DNA of 64,000 nt from Ignavibacteriota bacterium (GTDB lineage Bacteria; Bacteroidota; Ignavibacteria; Tepidaquicellales; Tepidaquicellaceae), in the NCBI GenBank assembly GCA_026390735.1, contig JAPLFJ010000011.1, forward strand, positions 62,001 to 126,000. Reading direction: 5' to 3'. Each line of letters starts with the position of its first letter. The stretch's first letter is position 1. Shown here one piece after another: positions 9,943-19,265 of the stretch. Both the position numbers and the translations under genes were made by a program. Under the pieces are notes generated by a model that was not told the origin of the DNA, ran no database searches, and saw only the letters and a list, made by a program, of their open reading frames with translations.

Positions 9943-10269
9943 GGTGTAAATTATTTCTTACAAATATGCACATATTTGTAAATTAATGCAACCTTAAAAT
10001 AATGCTGAATTTTATGTGAGTTATAAGAGGTTAATGATGTACCTTCTCCGCTGATTATACAGAAGAGTAAAAAATTTTTACCGCCGGGAAGAAAGGCTTT
10101 TTTAAAATTATTCGCTGATTGTTGTTCGTTGGCAGCTTCCCGTCGTCTCGCTTGTCAGTGGTTTCTCACAGTCCGTGTTTACTTCCTTTTCAGGACAAAA
10201 TCATCCTCTTTGACTTCTTTTGCATTTATTATTTCAATTGTTAATCTTAACTTTGAAAAATTATAATAT
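9943..10269. other. Divergent intergenic region
   Basis: About 330 bp between two divergent genes, with no open frame of note. It should contain both promoters. It includes a second copy (10083-10102) of a 20-bp piece also present at 8239-8258. Near the 10270 start there is no Shine-Dalgarno sequence, only an A/T-rich leader. Confidence 0.5.
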
Positions 10270-12762
10270 ATGCAAAATTACTTAACTGATGCGCAGTTGC
10301 AGGCAGAATTCAATCATTGTGAGTTTTGCGAAGAAAAACCCTGCAAAGAAGCGTGTCCTGTTGATTGTTCCCCGGCTGATTTTATAATGGCTGCAAAGCG
10401 TGGATTACCTCAGGACTTTAGCCGCTCTGCGGCAATCATTATGGGAAGCAATCCCCTCGGCGGTGTTTGTGGATACGTTTGCCCTGACTTTCATTGTATG
10501 AAGGCCTGTGTTCATAAAACATTCGATAATGCCGTTAATATCCCGCCTGTTCAGGCAACTATAATTAAAAAAGCAAAAGAAATGGGCGTTATGCCCGTGT
10601 TCGATAATGCCGTTCCTAACGGTAAAAGAATTGCCGTTATCGGTGCAGGTCCTGCTGGTCTTGGTGCGACTGCCGTGCTGTCACAAAAAGGTTATTCCGT
10701 TGATGTGTTTGAAAAAGGAACTAAACCTGGTGGTATGTGTAATCTTATTCCTGACCTCAGACTCGATAAGAAAGTGCTCTATTCAGATGTCGATTTCCTT
10801 AAGGAACTCGGCGATATTAATATTATCTATAAAGCAATCGTTGTTGAACCGAAAGCACTATTATCTGAATACGATGCAGTTGTCGTTAGTTCAGGTCTTG
10901 ATGTAGAACATAAACTTAACGTTAAAGGCGAAGATTTTGCCTATCACTGGATTGAATATCTTGAGAATCAGAAATCTGTTAACGTTAAAGGCCTGAATGT
11001 TGCCGTTGTAGGCGGTGGTGCAATCGCCGTTGATGTTGCTGTTACTGCTAAATCCAAAGGTGCAGGTAACGTTGAGATGATTTGTCTTGAGAAGTTCGAT
11101 GAAATGCCTTTAACTAAACACGAACGTGATTTAATTCTTCAGTATGGTGTTGAAATTACAGGCAGAACCAAAGTTGATACTATAAACGGTCTTTCAAAAG
11201 GTAAAACAAGAAAGATAAAAGGAATTAAGACTTCAAAAGTAGTCTTACCAAAAGGTGAGAAGTTCCATCCTGCAAAGATGAAGGCCGATAAGAATGCTAA
11301 TCCGCAGTCAAGAAAGTTCGATGTTATTATAATTTCAATCGGAAGTAAATCAACATTCCAAACCGATAAGTTCAAAGGTGTTTTCTATGCTGGTGATATA
11401 GTGAACGGTCCTACTACAGTTGTAGAAAGCGTTGCAGCAGGTAAAAACGTTGCCGCACAGGTTGATGCTTATATCTTTAGTACTCCAAAACCTGTTATTA
11501 AAAAGAATATTAAGAGTCATATAGGATTAGACGGTAAGAATTTAATGCCTGTTTCTGTTAAGTCGGATTTCTTCGGCAGGGAAATTATTTCTCCGTTCCT
11601 TCTTTCTGCCGCTCCTCCGAGCGATGGATATGAGCAGATGAAGAAAGCTTACGAAGCCGGCTGGGCTGGCGGTGTTATGAAAACTGCATTCGATAACGTT
11701 GATATTCATATCCCCGCTGCTTATATGTTTGCAGTAACTAAATCTACTTACGGTAACTGTGATAATGTTTCAGGACATCCTCTCGATAGAGTTTGCACCG
11801 AAATAAAGAAACTCGTATCTGAATATCCTGACAGATTAACCCTTGCCTCAACAGGCGGCCCCGTCTCAGGCAACGATGCTGAAGATATGAAAGTATGGCA
11901 GTCGAACACTAAGAAACTTGAATCTGCAGGAGTTATGGGAATAGAATACAGTCTTTCCTGTCCGCAGGGCGGCGATGGTACTAAAGGCGATATCGTTTCA
12001 CAGGATGCGGAACTTACTGCTAAGATTATTGACTGGGTTATGCAGATTAGCGATGCAAACGTTCCAAAACTTTTTAAACTTACTGCAGCTGTTACATCTA
12101 TCTATCCTATAATGACTGCAATCAAAGAAGTGTTCGATAAATATCCGAATAAAAAAGCCGGCGTCACTCTTGCAAATACTTTCCCTGCTCTTTCTTTCAG
12201 AAAAGGAACAAAGGAAAACTGGGAAGAGGGAGTCGTCATCGGTCTTTCAGGCGAAGGTGTTATTCCTATCAGTAACCTTACTCTTGCTAACGTTGCAAGA
12301 CACGGTATTACTGTCTCGGGTAACGGCGGACCAATGGATTATAAATCAGCAGCAGACTTTCTTGCACTCGGTGCAAAGACTGTTCAGTTCTGTACTATAG
12401 TTATGAAATACGGATACGGAATCATTAACGAACTGAATTCAGGACTTAGTTATTTACTCAAAGAACGCGGCTTGAATTCTGTCGGCGAATTAATCGGATA
12501 TGCTTTCCCGAACCCTATCACAGGGTTTATGGAACTTACTCCTGTTAAAAAAATATCCGCAGTGAACAAAGACCTATGTGAACATTGCGGTAACTGTGAA
12601 AGATGCCCGTATCTTGCAATAGAACTTAACGGAAAGAAAGTACCCGTAACCGATGCATCAAAGTGTATCGGCTGTACAATCTGCGTGCAGAAATGCTTTG
12701 CAGGTGCTCTCTATATGAGGGAAAGAACCAAAGAAGAAATGAGCGTTTTAAACGAAGCTTAA
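10270..12762 (+). CDS. Dihydropyrimidine-dehydrogenase-like Fe-S flavoprotein (PreT-PreA-type fusion)
   Basis: An 830-residue multidomain oxidoreductase. Cys clusters at C17/C20/C25/C29/C33 and C67/C71/C76/C80 match the N-terminal iron-sulfur domain of DPD and GltD proteins. G125-G130 (GAGPAG) binds FAD and GGGAIAVD near 248 binds NAD(P)H. Residues ~430-760 are a dihydroorotate-dehydrogenase-like FMN barrel (SLSCPQGGDG near 562), and the C-terminus has two 4Fe-4S motifs (C770-C779 and C799-C809). The domain order matches eukaryotic DPD. The loop that carries the catalytic Cys in DPD instead reads DIVSQD (V576-S577), so uracil reduction is doubtful. Next to ssnA, ygeY and ygeW genes it probably replaces YgfK, the Fe-S reductase of purine degradation, which I recall as having the domains in the opposite order. 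It could also accept electrons from the molybdenum hydroxylase. Confidence 0.8.
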   Translation: MQNYLTDAQLQAEFNHCEFCEEKPCKEACPVDCSPADFIMAAKRGLPQDFSRSAAIIMGSNPLGGVCGYVCPDFHCMKACVHKTFDNAVNIPPVQATIIKKAKEMGVMPVFDNAVPNGKRIAVIGAGPAGLGATAVLSQKGYSVDVFEKGTKPGGMCNLIPDLRLDKKVLYSDVDFLKELGDINIIYKAIVVEPKALLSEYDAVVVSSGLDVEHKLNVKGEDFAYHWIEYLENQKSVNVKGLNVAVVGGGAIAVDVAVTAKSKGAGNVEMICLEKFDEMPLTKHERDLILQYGVEITGRTKVDTINGLSKGKTRKIKGIKTSKVVLPKGEKFHPAKMKADKNANPQSRKFDVIIISIGSKSTFQTDKFKGVFYAGDIVNGPTTVVESVAAGKNVAAQVDAYIFSTPKPVIKKNIKSHIGLDGKNLMPVSVKSDFFGREIISPFLLSAAPPSDGYEQMKKAYEAGWAGGVMKTAFDNVDIHIPAAYMFAVTKSTYGNCDNVSGHPLDRVCTEIKKLVSEYPDRLTLASTGGPVSGNDAEDMKVWQSNTKKLESAGVMGIEYSLSCPQGGDGTKGDIVSQDAELTAKIIDWVMQISDANVPKLFKLTAAVTSIYPIMTAIKEVFDKYPNKKAGVTLANTFPALSFRKGTKENWEEGVVIGLSGEGVIPISNLTLANVARHGITVSGNGGPMDYKSAADFLALGAKTVQFCTIVMKYGYGIINELNSGLSYLLKERGLNSVGELIGYAFPNPITGFMELTPVKKISAVNKDLCEHCGNCERCPYLAIELNGKKVPVTDASKCIGCTICVQKCFAGALYMRERTKEEMSVLNEA

Positions 12763-12780
12763 ATAATTAATAATAAAAAC

Positions 12781-12810
12781 CTCCTTCCTAAGCTCCGGCT
12801 AGGGAAGGAG
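12781..12810. other. Intercistronic hairpin
   Basis: An 8-bp perfect stem, ctccttcc/ggaaggag, encloses an inner agc/gct stem, between the DPD-like gene and the SsnA-like gene. No T-run follows, so it may be an mRNA-stability or attenuation element, or a dispersed palindromic repeat, more than a full terminator. Confidence 0.55.
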
Positions 12811-12824
12811 TAAAAACATAATTT

Positions 12825-14162
12825 ATGACATTGGCGAATACTATCTTAATAAAAAACGGAGTAATAATCACTCTCGGCGAAAACCCGAAAGTGCTGTACA
12901 ACCATTCAGTTTTAATTGAAGGTGAAAGAGTAAAGAAAATTGGTGAGACTAAAACATTTACAGATAAATACGATAAGGTATTAGATGCACACGGGAAAGT
13001 CGTGATGCCTGGTTTCATAAACGCACATATGCATTTCTACAGCACTCTCGTAAGAGGTCTTGGAAAAGCAAATCCATCAAACAATTTCAATGAAGTGCTT
13101 GAGAATCTCTGGTGGAGACTCGATAAGAAACTTGATGCCGATACTAACTACTACAGTGCTTTGATTATGGCAATCAGTGCAATCAAACACGGCACCACAA
13201 CTTTAATTGACCATCACGCAAGTCCTTTTGCTGCAAAGGGTTCTTTGAACCTGATAGCAAAAGCAGTAAAAGAAACAGGTCTGCGTGCATCACTCTGTTA
13301 TGAAGTTTCTGACAGAGATGGTGAGAAGATTGCACAAGAGGGTCTTGAAGAGAATACCGAATTCATTAAGCAATGTCAGAAGAATAACGACGAACAGTTA
13401 AAAGGTTTATTCGGACTTCATGCATCTTTCACAATTAATGATAAGACTCTCGAAAAAGCATCACAACTCGGTAATGATTTAAATACAGGTTTTCACGTTC
13501 ACGTTGCCGAAGCAGAATCTGATGAAGATTATAATGTTAAGAATTTCGGAATGCGCGTCGTTGAAAGACTCGATAAGTTCGGAATACTCGGAAACAACAG
13601 TATTGCAGCACACTGCGTTCACGTAAACGATAATGAGATTGATATTCTTGCAAAGAACGGTACAGTCGTTGTTCATAACCCACAGTCAAACCTGAACAAT
13701 GCAGTAGGTATTGCAGACATTATTAAGTTGCAGGAAAAAGGTATTCTCGTCGGGCTCGGTACTGATGCTATGACTGTTAAAATGCTCGAAGAATTGCGCG
13801 TAGCACTATGGGCTCAGCATATCAGGAACCAGAACCCTACCTGCGGATTTATGGAAGTTGCAAACACACTCTTAAACAATAACCGTATCATCGCGAATAA
13901 ATACTGGAACATACCGCTCGGTACAATAGAAGAAGGTGCTGCGGCAGATATTGTATTAATAGATTACTATGCACCTACACCGCTCGATGGTAACACATAT
14001 CTGGGGCATATTATATTCGGTATATCACAGGCCGCAGTTGATACTACTATTGCAAACGGTAAAGTACTGATGGAAAATAAAATTTTAAAGATTGATGTGA
14101 ATGAAGAAGAAGCATCAGCAAAAGCACAGGAGTTAACAGTTAAACTCTGGGAAAGGTTTTAA
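12825..14162 (+). CDS. ssnA: SsnA-family putative aminohydrolase
   Basis: A 445-residue member of the amidohydrolase superfamily, closest in recalled sequence to E. coli SsnA. Shared signatures include LWWRLDKKLD, TTLIDHHASPF, VHNPQSNLNN and DYYAPTPL. Metal-binding features are the NAHMH motif at residues 66-70, HVH at 224-226, a His in AAHCVH near 264, and the Asp of GLGTDAMT near 312. SsnA is one of the conserved genes of the selenium/molybdenum-linked purine cluster, and studies of gut bacteria (from memory) tie this gene set to anaerobic urate breakdown. The exact reaction is not settled; hydrolytic deamination or ring opening of a purine-derived heterocycle is likely. It begins the tightly packed part of the operon, with only 2 nt before the next gene. 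Confidence 0.88.
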   Translation: MTLANTILIKNGVIITLGENPKVLYNHSVLIEGERVKKIGETKTFTDKYDKVLDAHGKVVMPGFINAHMHFYSTLVRGLGKANPSNNFNEVLENLWWRLDKKLDADTNYYSALIMAISAIKHGTTTLIDHHASPFAAKGSLNLIAKAVKETGLRASLCYEVSDRDGEKIAQEGLEENTEFIKQCQKNNDEQLKGLFGLHASFTINDKTLEKASQLGNDLNTGFHVHVAEAESDEDYNVKNFGMRVVERLDKFGILGNNSIAAHCVHVNDNEIDILAKNGTVVVHNPQSNLNNAVGIADIIKLQEKGILVGLGTDAMTVKMLEELRVALWAQHIRNQNPTCGFMEVANTLLNNNRIIANKYWNIPLGTIEEGAAADIVLIDYYAPTPLDGNTYLGHIIFGISQAAVDTTIANGKVLMENKILKIDVNEEEASAKAQELTVKLWERF

Positions 14163-14164
14163 TT

Positions 14165-15361
14165 ATGTACGATAAAATATCTAAAAGAGCAAAAGAACTG
14201 GAAAAAGATACAGCAGATTTCTTATGTGATTTAATACGTACTCCTTCTTTTTCTGGTAAAGAAAAAGATGTGATTGAACTTATTAAAGCAAAGATGCTCA
14301 AAGAAGGTTTCGATGAAGTTAAGATAGACGGACTCGGAAACGTAATCGGTAGAATTGGTAACGGTAAAAAAGTTATTGCCTTCGATGCACATATCGATAC
14401 TGTATATGCAGGCGAAATGTCACTCTGGGATTTCGACCCGTTCACTCCTGAAATAAAAGACGGTAAAGTATGGGGACGCGGTTCCGTTGACCAGAAAGGC
14501 GGTATGGCTTCTATGGTTTATGCTGGTAAGATGATTAAGGAACTCGGACTTAATAAAGATTATACTATTTACTTTACTGGTACTGTAATGGAAGAAGACT
14601 GCGACGGTCTTTGCTGGCAGTATATCATAAACGAAGAAAAGATTAAACCTGAAATGGTCGTTATCACTGAACCGACTAATATGAACATCTATCGCGGACA
14701 CAGAGGAAGAATGGAAATTATGGTAAACATAAAAGGATTCTCCTGCCACGGCTCAGCTCCCGAAAGAGGTGATAATGCAATCTATAAGATTTCAAGAATT
14801 GCACTCGAGATAGAAAACTTAAACGACAGACTTGCTCACGATGAATTTCTTGGCAAGGGTTCTGTGTGTGTAACACAGGTATTCTTCTCCTCGCCTTCAC
14901 AGTGCGCAGTTCCCGATGCAGCAAGTATTCAGCTCGACAGAAGATTAACATACGGAGAAACTAAAGAGTCTGCAGTTGCCGAAGTAAAGGAAGCAGCAAG
15001 AATAGCAGGTTATCCCGATGCACACGTTGAAGTCTTAAAGTATGAAGAGAAAGCTTTTACGGGTTTAGTCTATCCGACGGAAAAATATTTCCCAACCTGG
15101 AAAATACCCGAAGATTCAGTATACCTTAAAGATGCAGTCTTTGCATACAAGAAAATATTAAAACTCGAACCGAAAGTAGATAAATGGACGTTCAGCACTA
15201 ACGGTGTTGCCATTGCAGGTATGCATGGCATTCCTTGTATAGGCTTAGGACCGGGTAATGAAGTTCTCGCACATATGCCTAATGAAAATTCACCCGTTGA
15301 ACATTTAAGTGAATGTGCTGCAGTTTATGCAGGACTTGTTTATAAAATGAATAATCCATAA
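14165..15361 (+). CDS. ygeY: YgeY-type M20 family hydrolase
   Basis: A 398-residue zinc-dependent M20-type amidohydrolase/peptidase. The core metal motifs are visible: DAHIDT (residues ~77-82), GRGSVDQKGG (~107-116), MEEDCDG (~141-147) and TEPTN with RGHRGR (~170-185). The length and these motifs fit the YgeY group linked to selenium metabolism, related to ArgE/DapE deacylases. It sits 2 nt after ssnA and 1 nt before the next gene, so all are translated from one message. In the purine-degradation context it should cleave an amide or ureido bond of an open-ring intermediate. The true substrate cannot be read from sequence. Confidence 0.85.
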   Translation: MYDKISKRAKELEKDTADFLCDLIRTPSFSGKEKDVIELIKAKMLKEGFDEVKIDGLGNVIGRIGNGKKVIAFDAHIDTVYAGEMSLWDFDPFTPEIKDGKVWGRGSVDQKGGMASMVYAGKMIKELGLNKDYTIYFTGTVMEEDCDGLCWQYIINEEKIKPEMVVITEPTNMNIYRGHRGRMEIMVNIKGFSCHGSAPERGDNAIYKISRIALEIENLNDRLAHDEFLGKGSVCVTQVFFSSPSQCAVPDAASIQLDRRLTYGETKESAVAEVKEAARIAGYPDAHVEVLKYEEKAFTGLVYPTEKYFPTWKIPEDSVYLKDAVFAYKKILKLEPKVDKWTFSTNGVAIAGMHGIPCIGLGPGNEVLAHMPNENSPVEHLSECAAVYAGLVYKMNNP

Positions 15362-15362
15362 T

Positions 15363-16523
15363 ATGTATTACGAATGTTCATCCTGCAGTAAGACTTACAA
15401 GAGAGATGAAGTTAAGTATCTTTGTCCTGACTGTTCGGTTGATTATAAACCTGGCGAACCTTTAAAAGGCGTTCTTCTCGCTAAGTTCGATTATGAATAT
15501 ATCGGAAAGAAGTTTACGAAGGATAATCCGGACGTAAATCTTTTCTCTGCAGTAGAAGAAAAGTATTTCCCTGAATTCAAATGCGGCAACACTCCATTCT
15601 TAAAGTTTACGAAGTTAAACAAACAAACAGGTTATGATAATCTATGGATTAAGAATGACTCTCTAAACCCGAGCGGTTCATTCAAAGACCGTGCTTCGTT
15701 CCTCGTCGTTGCAGAATCTAACAGGATTAAAGAAGATACTATCGTAACCGCTTCTACAGGTAACGCTGCAAGTTCACTCGCAGCAGTTTGTGCAGCTGCA
15801 GATAAGAAAGCAATTATCTTTGTTCCCGAATCTGCTCCAAAAGCAAAACTGCTTCAGATGTTTATCTATGGTGCAGACGTAAGAAAAGTAAAAGGTACTT
15901 ATGACGATGCATTTCGATTATCACTGGAATACACCGAAAAGAATAAAGGTCTTAACAGAAATACTGCATACCATCCATTAACCATCGAGGGAAAGAAATC
16001 AGCAGGGCTTGAAATATTCATACAGAACGGCTTTAAATCTCCCGACGCAATTCTCGTTCCCGTTGGCGACGGTGTTATTATTTCCGGAATATACAAAGCA
16101 TTCTACGATTTAAAAGAAGCTGGTATTATAAGTAAACTGCCGAAACTTATTTGTGTTCAGGCAGAAAGCTCGAATGCCATACACAATTTTATTCAGACAG
16201 GTATTTATAAGAATGCCGATAATCCGGGTACTGTTGCCGATTCAATCTCTGTATCAGCTCCGAGTAATGCATACATGGCAGCTAAATCTGTTAAAGAATC
16301 AGACGGATTCTCTGTTACTGTAAGCGATGATGAAATTATGATTGCACAACGCGAACTCGCAATGGCAACAGGAATATTCGCAGAACCGTCCTGTTCAACT
16401 GTCTTAGCAGCATTGAAGAAATTAAAAGAACAACTAAACCCAAAAGAACAAATCGTTCTTTTAATAACAGGCAGCGGACTTAAAGATATTGATGCCCCTT
16501 TAAAATATTCACATTTAAACTGA
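15363..16523 (+). CDS. Threonine-synthase-like PLP enzyme with N-terminal zinc-ribbon-like segment
   Basis: A 386-residue fold-type II PLP enzyme. It starts with two CxxC pairs (C5/C8 and C21/C24), a rubredoxin- or zinc-ribbon-like knuckle found in one class of threonine synthases. The catalytic Lys lies in SGSFKDR near residue 108. The phosphate-binding stretch TASTGNAASS is near 140, and the C-terminal ITGSGLKD closes the fold. Threonine biosynthesis genes (homoserine kinase or dehydrogenase) are not nearby. Placed between ygeY-like and molybdenum hydroxylase genes, it more likely acts as an ammonia-lyase or beta-eliminating enzyme on an amino-acid product of ring cleavage. A true threonine synthase remains possible. 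Confidence 0.7.
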   Translation: MYYECSSCSKTYKRDEVKYLCPDCSVDYKPGEPLKGVLLAKFDYEYIGKKFTKDNPDVNLFSAVEEKYFPEFKCGNTPFLKFTKLNKQTGYDNLWIKNDSLNPSGSFKDRASFLVVAESNRIKEDTIVTASTGNAASSLAAVCAAADKKAIIFVPESAPKAKLLQMFIYGADVRKVKGTYDDAFRLSLEYTEKNKGLNRNTAYHPLTIEGKKSAGLEIFIQNGFKSPDAILVPVGDGVIISGIYKAFYDLKEAGIISKLPKLICVQAESSNAIHNFIQTGIYKNADNPGTVADSISVSAPSNAYMAAKSVKESDGFSVTVSDDEIMIAQRELAMATGIFAEPSCSTVLAALKKLKEQLNPKEQIVLLITGSGLKDIDAPLKYSHLN

Positions 16524-16531
16524 TGTAATTT

Positions 16532-18808
16532 ATGAATAAAGAAAACCCTAAATCGTGGAGGAATGACGCTTACGCAAAGGTTACAGGTCGTGCGAAGTAT
16601 ACAGACGATATTAAGTTTCCGTTTATGCTTCATGCAGTTCCTGTCTATACTGATTCAGTTCATGCAATCATAAAAAGTATAGATACTTCAGCGGCTGAAA
16701 AAGCCGAAGGCGTAGTTAAAGTCATTACTCATAAGGATATTAAAGGCGCTCTTACATTCGGACAGATAATAAAAGACTATCAGATATTCGCTAAAGATAA
16801 AATATTCTTTAATGGCGATGTTGTTGCAATGATAGTTGCTGATACACGCTTTAATGCTATTAAAGCAATTCCTCTTGTTAATGTAGATGTTGAAGAGTTG
16901 ACACCTATACTCGATACTGAAGTTGCAATGGATCCCAAAACTCCTTTCATACACGAAGAACACGGCTCTAATATTATTAACGAACATTGTGTAAGAAGAG
17001 GAAACGTCGAAGAAGGGTTCAAACAATGCGATATTATTCTCGATGAAGTATTCCACACACAGTTTATAGAACATTCATACATGGAACCCGAAGTTGCAAT
17101 CTGTAATCCGAGGTACGACGGCGTTATGGAGGTTTACGGAAGTATGCAGCATCCGTTCAGCACAAGAAGATTCGTTTCGTCAACACTTGGTTGTGCGTTA
17201 TCGGAAGTAGAAGTTATAGGGACACCTATGGGTGGCGGATTTGGTGGTAAAGATGATACTGCGGCAATAGTCTGCGCAAGAACTGCTCTGGCTGCTGCGA
17301 TTACAGGCAAACCCGTAAAATGTTCTTACACAAGAGAGTGGTCAGTAAGGGAAAGTTATAAGCGTCACCCTTATAAAGTTTATTATAAGATGGGTCTGAC
17401 GAAAGATGGAATCATCAAAGCAGTGAAATGTAAAATCATTGCCGATGGCGGTGCCTACTGTTCTGTTACTCCCTGGGTAACCTGGCGCTCGACTGTTCAG
17501 TGCTGCGGCCCTTATACCGTTAAGAATGTTCACTGCGATACTTACGGCGTTTATACTAACAATGTCTTCACTGGTGCAATGCGTGGCTTCGGCTCACCGC
17601 AGATGAACTTCGTAATCGAGTCTTTGATTGAAATGGCTGCAAGGAAATGCAATCTTTCGGTTATTGAAATCAGAAGAAGAAACATGGTCAGACAGGGAAG
17701 CACGACTATAACAGGTCAGAAACTCGATAATCATAAAGTTGCAATGGAAGAAACTCTCGATACTGTACTGAAAGAGTTTTTGTTTGAAGATAAACTTAAG
17801 AAATGTTCTTACGGTAAAACTGATGAAGATGAACTGTACGGAGTAGGTCTCGCTATGAGTTACAGAGGTATGAGTCTCGGTGCCGAAGGTGTTGATTTCA
17901 ATTCTGCAATTATTAATGTTCAGCCCGATGGTTCAATACTTCTTGAAACAGGTATTCACGAAAACGGACAGGGTTCCGAAAGTGCGCTGTGTATGATTCT
18001 TGCACGTGAACTCGGAGTTACTCTTGAAAGGATTAGATACAGAAGACCTTCAACTTCCACTATTCCCGACGGTGGGACTACTGTCGCATCACGCGGAACA
18101 GTGCTCGGCGGAGGTGCAGTTGTCAAAGCAGTTGAAAACCTTAAATATAAGATATCTGAATTTATTTCTAAGAAGTATAATTGTGAAATTGATGCTGTAA
18201 GCATTAAAGACGGCGTCGTTCATTTTGGTAATGATAAAAAGACTTTTGATGAAGTTATAAAGGAAATGTTCGGTTCCCGTGAATATCCTCACGTACTCGG
18301 TATTTACAGGCCTCCTGTAGTTTCCTGGAATGAACATAATGGACAGGGAGATGCTTATTTCTCCTGGACGTATGGATGTCAGGCAATTGAAATATCTATA
18401 AATAAGAAAACAGGTAAACTTAAACTTCTTAATGCAATTGCTGCTCACGATTGCGGTAAAGCTGCAAACGTTGAAATGACTATCGGACAGTTTTACGGTG
18501 GCATTGCAATGGGTATCGGTTATGGAATATTCGAGGAAGTTAAGTTTAAAGACGGTAAAATCATAAATGATAATTTCAATTCATACCGTCTGCCACGTGC
18601 AACTGATATGCCTGAAATGAAAGCAATACTCATTGAAAATCCCGATCCTAATTCTCCTTCTGGTGCAAAAGGTATAGGTGAACCCGTAAATGAACTTATG
18701 GCACCCGCTCTGGCTAATGCCATTTATAATGCAACAGGGAACAGATATTTCAGACTCCCTATTAAAGTAAAACTCGGAGAGGAGGAAATTATATGCAGAC
18801 GACCATAA
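16532..18808 (+). CDS. Molybdenum hydroxylase large subunit (xanthine-dehydrogenase type)
   Basis: A 758-residue molybdopterin-binding subunit of the xanthine oxidase family, of a length typical for separate XdhA-type subunits. Visible signatures are DAYAKVTGRAKYTDD at the N-terminus, GGGFGGKDD near residue 235, GAMRGFGSPQ near 350, NGQGSES near 480, and the catalytic glutamate in KGIGEP near 715. It hydroxylates a purine-like heterocycle using water and passes electrons to the 2Fe-2S subunit encoded next. The two genes overlap by 16 nt. Genomic company with ssnA, ygeY and ygeW places it in the selenium-linked purine hydroxylase group. There is no in-frame TGA; the selenium in such enzymes is a cofactor ligand, not selenocysteine. 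Confidence 0.88.
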   Translation: MNKENPKSWRNDAYAKVTGRAKYTDDIKFPFMLHAVPVYTDSVHAIIKSIDTSAAEKAEGVVKVITHKDIKGALTFGQIIKDYQIFAKDKIFFNGDVVAMIVADTRFNAIKAIPLVNVDVEELTPILDTEVAMDPKTPFIHEEHGSNIINEHCVRRGNVEEGFKQCDIILDEVFHTQFIEHSYMEPEVAICNPRYDGVMEVYGSMQHPFSTRRFVSSTLGCALSEVEVIGTPMGGGFGGKDDTAAIVCARTALAAAITGKPVKCSYTREWSVRESYKRHPYKVYYKMGLTKDGIIKAVKCKIIADGGAYCSVTPWVTWRSTVQCCGPYTVKNVHCDTYGVYTNNVFTGAMRGFGSPQMNFVIESLIEMAARKCNLSVIEIRRRNMVRQGSTTITGQKLDNHKVAMEETLDTVLKEFLFEDKLKKCSYGKTDEDELYGVGLAMSYRGMSLGAEGVDFNSAIINVQPDGSILLETGIHENGQGSESALCMILARELGVTLERIRYRRPSTSTIPDGGTTVASRGTVLGGGAVVKAVENLKYKISEFISKKYNCEIDAVSIKDGVVHFGNDKKTFDEVIKEMFGSREYPHVLGIYRPPVVSWNEHNGQGDAYFSWTYGCQAIEISINKKTGKLKLLNAIAAHDCGKAANVEMTIGQFYGGIAMGIGYGIFEEVKFKDGKIINDNFNSYRLPRATDMPEMKAILIENPDPNSPSGAKGIGEPVNELMAPALANAIYNATGNRYFRLPIKVKLGEEEIICRRP

Positions 18809-19254
18809 ACAAAAAAGTGTATAATATTCCCGATGAATTAAAAGATGTAAGACTAACAGATTATTTAAGAGAATACCTGGATTTAACAGGTGTAAAGAAT
18901 GCTTGTGAAATGAGGGCCTGCGGTGCATGCGCAATTCTCGTCAACGATAAATCTATGCGCATTTGTCATGCCACGGTTAAGGATGTAGAAAATTGTGATG
19001 TTCTTACTATCGAAGGTATGGAAAATGAGGACGGTACATTGCATCCTTTACAGCAGGCATTTGTTGACTATGGCGCTGTACAGTGTGGATTCTGCACACC
19101 GGGAATGGTGCTTACTGCTCACGCATTATTATTGTCAAACAATTCTCCTACAAGAGAACAAATAAGAAAAGCACTGCAGAGTAATCTTTGCAGATGCACC
19201 GGATACCAGCAAATTGTTGATGCCATAGAAGCGGCATCGGTTTATTATAAATAA
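18793..19254 (+). CDS. Molybdenum hydroxylase 2Fe-2S subunit
   Basis: A 153-residue small subunit with both expected clusters: a plant-ferredoxin-type site with C38, C43, C46 and C58, and the helical site with C98 and C101 (CGFCTPGM) plus C133 and C135 (CRCTGY). It starts inside the end of the large-subunit gene, a 16-nt overlap that suggests coupled translation. It carries electrons away from the molybdenum centre. In most bacterial three-gene sets an FAD subunit (CoxM/XdhB type) is encoded beside it. None is present here, so the next acceptor must be something else, such as ferredoxin or the DPD-like flavoprotein at 10270. Confidence 0.9.
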   Translation: MQTTINKKVYNIPDELKDVRLTDYLREYLDLTGVKNACEMRACGACAILVNDKSMRICHATVKDVENCDVLTIEGMENEDGTLHPLQQAFVDYGAVQCGFCTPGMVLTAHALLLSNNSPTREQIRKALQSNLCRCTGYQQIVDAIEAASVYYK

Positions 19255-19265
19255 AATTTAATTAA

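Noticed and set aside
10270-12762. Ordinary pyrimidine-degrading DPD
   Set aside because: The catalytic Cys loop is altered and the neighbours are purine-cluster genes, with no dihydropyrimidinase or beta-ureidopropionase nearby.
16532-19254. Selenocysteine codon in the molybdenum hydroxylase
   Set aside because: No in-frame TGA is present in either subunit; selenium in this enzyme group is a cofactor ligand.
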